Source: Yersinia rochesterensis (GTDB lineage: Bacteria; Pseudomonadota; Gammaproteobacteria; Enterobacterales; Enterobacteriaceae). Taken from it: 64,000 nucleotides of DNA. Shown in pieces: positions 59,816 through 64,000 of the stretch (position 1 is its first letter; each line of letters opens with the position of its first letter). The notes below the pieces were generated by a model. That model saw nothing but the letters and a program-made list of their open reading frames with translations. It was not told the DNA's origin and searched no databases. The position numbers were made by a program, and so were the translations under genes. The stretch is from assembly GCF_003600645.1 (NCBI RefSeq), contig NZ_CP032482.1, positions 1,178,001-1,242,000 of the forward strand, read 5' to 3'.

Positions 59816-60697
59816 ATGTTTACCGGAAGCATAGTTGCACTGATAACGCCGATGGACAACAAGGGTGCTGTCGATCGCGCGAGCCTTAAAAAACTTATCG
59901 ATTATCATGTGGCCAGTGGCACTGCGGCGATTGTTTCCGTCGGCACGACCGGCGAATCAGCAACACTGAATCATGATGAGCATGTCGATGTGGTCTTGCA
60001 AACCCTCGAATTGGCCGATGGCCGCATTCCAATCATTGCCGGAACAGGCGCGAATGCCACCTCCGAAGCGATTTCTCTCACACAGCGGTTCAATAATACC
60101 GGTGTGGTGGGTTGCTTGACGGTAACACCGTATTATAACCGCCCGATGCAGGAAGGGTTATATCAGCACTTCAAAGCGATTGCTGAAAGTACCGATTTGC
60201 CACAAATTCTCTATAATGTGCCATCGCGTACCGGTTGCGATATGTTACCGCCGACCATTGCCCGTTTAGCTAAGATTAAAAATATTGTTGCTGTGAAAGA
60301 AGCAACAGGGAACTTAAGTCGTGTAAGTCAGATCCAAGTGCTGGTTGATGATGAAGATTTCATCCTGCTCAGTGGTGACGATGCGAGCGGTTTAGACTTT
60401 ATGCAATTGGGTGGCAAAGGGGTTATTTCGGTGACAGCAAACATTGCTGCGCGCGAAATGGTTGAACTTTGCGCATTGGCTGCACAGGGTAACTTTGCAG
60501 AGGCACGCCGTTTGAATCAGCGCTTGATGCCGTTGCATCAGCATTTATTTGTAGAAGCAAACCCAATTCCGGTGAAATGGGCCGCGAAGAAGCTGGGGTT
60601 AATGGCGAATGACACAATGCGTCTGCCAATGACCCCACTGACTGACCCGGCTCAACGGGTTGTGGAAGACGCGCTGAAAAGCGCAGGTTTGCTGTAA
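59816..60697 (+). CDS. dapA: 4-hydroxy-tetrahydrodipicolinate synthase
   Basis: DapA condenses pyruvate and aspartate semialdehyde, the first step of lysine and diaminopimelate synthesis. The start ATG 59816 ([20 protein letters not shown]) aligns with the family and gives 293 residues. An ATG at 59780, with AAGGAG upstream, would add 12 residues and cannot be excluded. The Schiff-base lysine is in [14 protein letters not shown] and the proton-relay Tyr in [15 protein letters not shown]. bamC follows 16 bp downstream. Confidence 0.95.
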   Translation: MFTGSIVALITPMDNKGAVDRASLKKLIDYHVASGTAAIVSVGTTGESATLNHDEHVDVVLQTLELADGRIPIIAGTGANATSEAISLTQRFNNTGVVGCLTVTPYYNRPMQEGLYQHFKAIAESTDLPQILYNVPSRTGCDMLPPTIARLAKIKNIVAVKEATGNLSRVSQIQVLVDDEDFILLSGDDASGLDFMQLGGKGVISVTANIAAREMVELCALAAQGNFAEARRLNQRLMPLHQHLFVEANPIPVKWAAKKLGLMANDTMRLPMTPLTDPAQRVVEDALKSAGLL

Positions 60698-60713
60698 CTC
60701 TTAGGGAAATTTG

Positions 60714-61772
60714 ATGGCAATAACATTGCAAAAGTCGACGGTGGTAACGGTTGTGGGAATTTCGCTGGCGATGTTGCTGGCAGGTTGTACCACTGACCAA
60801 CGCTACAAACGCCAGGTTAGCGGTGACGAGTCTTATCTTGAAGCTCCGGCGCTGAAGCCGCTGAACTCACCAGCCGGGATGATTCTGCCTGTGCAAAATG
60901 GTGATTTTGATGTCCGTTCCGTTAACACTCAAGGCGCGGTGGGCAAACAGTTGGACATCCGTCCTCCGGTACAATCATTGGCATTGTTAAGCGGCTCTCG
61001 CGCTGAAAATGCTAACGATACCAGCAAGCTATTGTTAGAGAATAGCCCGCAAAATCGTAATCTGTGGGCGCAGGTTACCCGCGTTCTACAGGATAAAAAC
61101 TGGGCGATTGCCAGCCGTCAGGATGCCAGCCAAACGTTGACAACTGATTGGGTTAAATGGAATCGCGCAGATGAAGACGTCCAGTTTGAAGGCCGTTATC
61201 AGATAAGTGTGCAGGAGCAAGGTTATCAGTTAGCTCTGGTGGTGAAATCCCTTGAATTACAACAAGGTGGTAAACCAATTACCAGCTATACCGAAATCCA
61301 GCGCTACAATGGCGCAATGCTGAATGCCATTATTGAAGGTTTGGATAAGGTGCGTTCTGATAGCGAAAGCAGCCAGGCGGCACGTAAAGTCGGTACTTTG
61401 GATGTTCAAAGTGGTAGCGATGATACTGGCTTACCGCAACTGATTGTTCGCGCACCTTATGCTGTGCTGTGGGAACGTCTGCCAGCCGCGCTTGAGAAAG
61501 TCGGCATGAAGGTGACTGACCGTAGCCGTCCACTGGGCACAATTAACGTGACCAGTAAATCCATGAGTAGCAGTAGCTGGGATGCGTTGGGTGCCAAAGA
61601 CCCAGAATTGCCAACAGGCGATTATAAGCTGCAAGTCGGCGACCTCGATAACCGCAGTAGCTTACAATTCATCGGCCCTAAAGGGCAGCCTCTGACTCAG
61701 TCGCAGAATGATGCGCTGGTCGCAGTGTTCCAGGCGGCGCTTAGCCAGACGAGTGCTACAAGCACCCAATAA
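60714..61772 (+). CDS. bamC: Outer membrane assembly lipoprotein BamC
   Basis: BamC is a lipoprotein of the BAM complex that inserts beta-barrel proteins. The start ATG 60714 ([20 protein letters not shown]) has AGGGA upstream. The lipobox LLAGC puts the acylated Cys at residue 25, followed by the extended N-terminal [20 protein letters not shown] that binds BamD. Two helix-grip domains follow. It forms an operon with dapA. Confidence 0.95.
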   Translation: MAITLQKSTVVTVVGISLAMLLAGCTTDQRYKRQVSGDESYLEAPALKPLNSPAGMILPVQNGDFDVRSVNTQGAVGKQLDIRPPVQSLALLSGSRAENANDTSKLLLENSPQNRNLWAQVTRVLQDKNWAIASRQDASQTLTTDWVKWNRADEDVQFEGRYQISVQEQGYQLALVVKSLELQQGGKPITSYTEIQRYNGAMLNAIIEGLDKVRSDSESSQAARKVGTLDVQSGSDDTGLPQLIVRAPYAVLWERLPAALEKVGMKVTDRSRPLGTINVTSKSMSSSSWDALGAKDPELPTGDYKLQVGDLDNRSSLQFIGPKGQPLTQSQNDALVAVFQAALSQTSATSTQ

Positions 61773-61777
61773 TACCT

Positions 61778-61802
61778 AAAAGGGGCTTCGGCCCCTTTAT
61801 TC
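61778..61802 (+). terminator. Terminator of dapA-bamC
   Basis: AAAGGGGC-TTCG-GCCCCTTT (61779-61798), with a stable tetraloop, is followed by ATTCATTTT. The T-run is short, so termination may be partial before purC. Confidence 0.7.
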
Positions 61803-61844
61803 ATTTTATGGCGAGTTACACTTTCACATTACTGGAGTAATAAG

Positions 61845-62558
61845 ATGCAAAAGCTAGCTGAGTTGTATCGTGGCAAGGCGAAGACCGTCTATACCACCGA
61901 AAATCCTGACCTGTTGGTATTGGAGTTCCGTAATGATACGTCAGCACTAGATGGTCAGCGCATTGAGCAGTTCGATCGTAAAGGCATGGTAAACAACAAA
62001 TTTAACCATTTCATTATGGCTAAATTGGAAGAAGCCGGTATTCCAACCCAGATGGAAAGCTTGCTGTCAGACACTGAAGTGCTGGTGAAAAAGCTGGAAA
62101 TGATCCCGGTTGAGTGTGTTATCCGTAACCGTGCCGCAGGTTCTTTGGTAAAGCGTTTGGGTATCGAAGAAGGTCTGGAACTGAATCCACCGCTGTTTGA
62201 CTTGTTCTTGAAAAATGACGCCATGCATGACCCGATGGTCAATGAGTCTTACTGCAAAACATTTGGTTGGGCGACAGAAGCACAATTAGCGCGGATGAAA
62301 GAACTGAGCTATTTGGCCAATGACGTGTTGAGCAAGTTGTTTGATGATGCTGGTTTAATCTTGGTGGACTTCAAGTTGGAATTCGGCCTGTTCAATGGCG
62401 AAGTGGTGTTGGGTGATGAGTTTTCTCCTGATGGTAGCCGTTTGTGGGATAAGAAAACCCTGAACAAAATGGATAAAGACCGCTATCGCCAAAGCTTGGG
62501 CGGCTTGATTGAAGCCTACGAAGAAGTTGCGCACCGTATCGGCGTAAAATTAGACTAA
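61845..62558 (+). CDS. purC: SAICAR synthetase
   Basis: PurC joins aspartate to CAIR in purine synthesis with ATP. The 237 residues match E. coli Pur[21 protein letters not shown], the SAICAR signature [37 protein letters not shown] and [20 protein letters not shown]. The start has TGGAG upstream. No PurR box was seen in the 72-bp gap after bamC. Confidence 0.97.
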   Translation: MQKLAELYRGKAKTVYTTENPDLLVLEFRNDTSALDGQRIEQFDRKGMVNNKFNHFIMAKLEEAGIPTQMESLLSDTEVLVKKLEMIPVECVIRNRAAGSLVKRLGIEEGLELNPPLFDLFLKNDAMHDPMVNESYCKTFGWATEAQLARMKELSYLANDVLSKLFDDAGLILVDFKLEFGLFNGEVVLGDEFSPDGSRLWDKKTLNKMDKDRYRQSLGGLIEAYEEVAHRIGVKLD

Positions 62559-62596
62559 CTGCGCAATCGATTACGTTTTCTCTGACATAACTGTTT

Positions 62597-62722
<126 letters not shown>

Positions 62723-62853
62723 AGGGGAGATAACCTCTATCTCCCCCTATTCTTCTTATTCCCCCTGCGGCATTAATCATTTGTTCTTTTAATGGTATTC
62801 GCCTTACGGATTTCCTACGATAATACATAAGGAATATATCTGGAGGCAAAGCT

Positions 62854-63723
62854 ATGCGTTGGCAAGGTCGTCGCGAAAGTGACAATGTAGAAGACAGGCG
62901 GGGTGATTCCTCTGGCGGCGGTGGCGGTTTTCGGCCACCCATTGGCGGCAAAGGCGGCCTAGTCATCCTCATCGTCGTGCTGGTGGCGGGTTATTATGGG
63001 GTTGACTTGACGCCATTGCTAAATGGCAGTGACCCTATGTCTCAAACCCAGACTCAACCTCGATCACAAAGCGCTGTCAGCGCCAAAGATGATCAATATG
63101 CCAAATTTACCTCCGTGGTACTGGCTGACACTGAAGATACCTGGAAACCTATTTTTCAAGAAATGGGCCGCAGTTACCAAGAGCCAAAATTGGTGATGTA
63201 CCGTGGTGCAACTCGCACCGGGTGTGGCACCGGTCAGTCGGTGATGGGGCCATTTTATTGCCCGGCGGACAGCACGGTTTATATCGATTTATCTTTCTAT
63301 GAAGATATGAAAAACAAACTGGGTGCGGACGGTGACTTTGCTCAAGCCTATGTGATTGCTCATGAAGTTGGGCATCATGTGCAACATTTGTTGGGCATTG
63401 ACACCAAAGTGCGGCAACAGCAGCAGGGTGTTTCTGAAGCAGAAGCTAATCGCCTATCAGTCAAAATGGAATTGCAGGCAGATTGCTTTGCTGGTGTATG
63501 GGGCAAAGCGATGGAAAAGCAAAATGTGTTGGAAATCGGCGACTTACAAGAAGCGTTGAATGCCGCACAGGCCATTGGTGATGATAGATTACAGCAACAA
63601 CGCCAAGGGCGGGTGGTGCCAGATAGCTTCACTCATGGTACTTCAGCACAACGCTATACGTGGTTTAAACGGGGTTTCGACAGTGGCGATCCTAATAACT
63701 GCAACACCTTTGCCACCCGCTAA
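62854..63723 (+). CDS. ypfJ: Neutral zinc metallopeptidase-like protein YpfJ
   Basis: This 289-residue protein belongs to the zinc metallopeptidase (zinicin-like) family. After a glycine-rich start ([20 protein letters not shown]) one helix ([15 protein letters not shown], about residues 36-50) anchors the rest outside the cytosol. The HExxH motif [17 protein letters not shown] has its first His at residue 170, and [12 protein letters not shown] holds a further ligand. [18 protein letters not shown] is also conserved. The substrate is unknown. GGAGG precedes the ATG. Confidence 0.92.
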   Translation: MRWQGRRESDNVEDRRGDSSGGGGGFRPPIGGKGGLVILIVVLVAGYYGVDLTPLLNGSDPMSQTQTQPRSQSAVSAKDDQYAKFTSVVLADTEDTWKPIFQEMGRSYQEPKLVMYRGATRTGCGTGQSVMGPFYCPADSTVYIDLSFYEDMKNKLGADGDFAQAYVIAHEVGHHVQHLLGIDTKVRQQQQGVSEAEANRLSVKMELQADCFAGVWGKAMEKQNVLEIGDLQEALNAAQAIGDDRLQQQRQGRVVPDSFTHGTSAQRYTWFKRGFDSGDPNNCNTFATR

Positions 63724-63817
63724 TAGCGCTAGAACCTCACGTAAGCAGAGACTATTATAAGAAAACTTTTTGCCGGCGCACTCGTCGCCGGTACTTCATT
63801 GCAAGGCAGGGATAGGC

Positions 63818-64000
63818 ATGACCGCTCTTGATCCAACTTTATTAATTCTCTTGGGGCTGGCTGCACTCGGCATTATCAGCCACAACATGACTGTCACACT
63901 CGCTATTCTGACATTAATCGCGGTGCGTATTACTCCGCTGAATCAGTTTTTCCCGTGGATAGAGAAATACGGTTTAACCATCGGCATATTGATTCTAACT
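63818..64000 (+). CDS. YeaL/UPF0756-type membrane protein (N-terminal part; runs off the window)
   Basis: The ATG at 63818 opens [20 protein letters not shown] and continues as hydrophobic helices ([31 protein letters not shown]) to the window edge, 61 residues. That pattern fits the four-helix UPF0756 (YeaL) family of unknown function. GCAGGGATAGGC lies just upstream. Only the first part is visible, so the assignment is moderate. Confidence 0.75.
   Translation, partial: MTALDPTLLILLGLAALGIISHNMTVTLAILTLIAVRITPLNQFFPWIEKYGLTIGILILT

Noticed and set aside
63771..63793. Short GC-rich palindrome (GCCGGCG/CGCCGGT) after ypfJ
   Set aside because: The stem is short and no T-run follows, so I do not call a terminator.

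Overview
The window is chromosomal DNA of an enterobacterium and is best explained as a Yersinia, most likely of the Y. enterocolitica-like group. The grounds are near-E. coli protein sequences in many housekeeping genes, about ten ERIC-type intergenic repeats, a complete sorbitol (srl) operon, and a second phosphate ABC cassette beside ppk-ppx. The species call is inference. Nearly all of the window is core genome. No rRNA, tRNA, CRISPR array, prophage or intact transposase was seen.

Layout. 1-4.1 kb: xseA (cut by the window edge) divergent from guaB-guaA. 4.3-6.2 kb: an AT-rich gene for an unrecognised secreted protein with crystallin-like and lectin-like features. 6.4-9.9 kb: a three-gene operon for a periplasmic membrane-bound flavoprotein dehydrogenase (Tat small subunit, GMC flavoprotein, tri-haem cytochrome c) behind a perfect CRP-site consensus. 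10-12.6 kb: thiD under a TPP riboswitch, an unknown 287-residue protein, and the lysozyme inhibitor Ivy. 12.7-18 kb: the sorbitol operon srlAEBD-gutM-srlR-gutQ on the minus strand, with ERIC copies between its genes. 18.4-37.4 kb: a block that sits elsewhere in E. coli: yegS, the sRNA cyaR, trhP (yegQ), yegP, baeR-baeS, mdtC-mdtB-mdtA, yegD and dgcE. In this block mdtD is reduced to a C-terminal scrap next to an ERIC fragment, and a 644-bp inverted-repeat element lies between mdtA and yegD.

37.6-48 kb: mgtE, yfgG, ppx and ppk on the minus strand, facing away from a pstC-pstA-pstB-like operon that has no pstS. 48.2-50 kb: a FliB-type flagellin lysine methylase and speG. 50-55 kb: purM-purN (minus, PurR operator, ERIC in the junction), upp-uraA and hda (non-AUG start). 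55-64 kb: yfgD, bepA, perM, bcp, gcvR, dapA, bamC, purC, ypfJ and the start of a YeaL-type membrane protein.

Themes. Purine synthesis and salvage recur (guaBA, purMN, purC, upp-uraA), with PurR boxes at guaB and purM. CRP-type sites precede three units (dehydrogenase operon, srl, cyaR). ERIC repeats have shaped the intergenic regions: two are partial tandems with the same 123-bp period, one appears to supply the purN ribosome-binding site, and one marks the mdtD deletion. The least explained items are the secreted protein at 4.3-6.2 kb, the 644-bp element at 32 kb, the unknown protein at 11-11.8 kb, and the inverted repeat over the dehydrogenase promoter.
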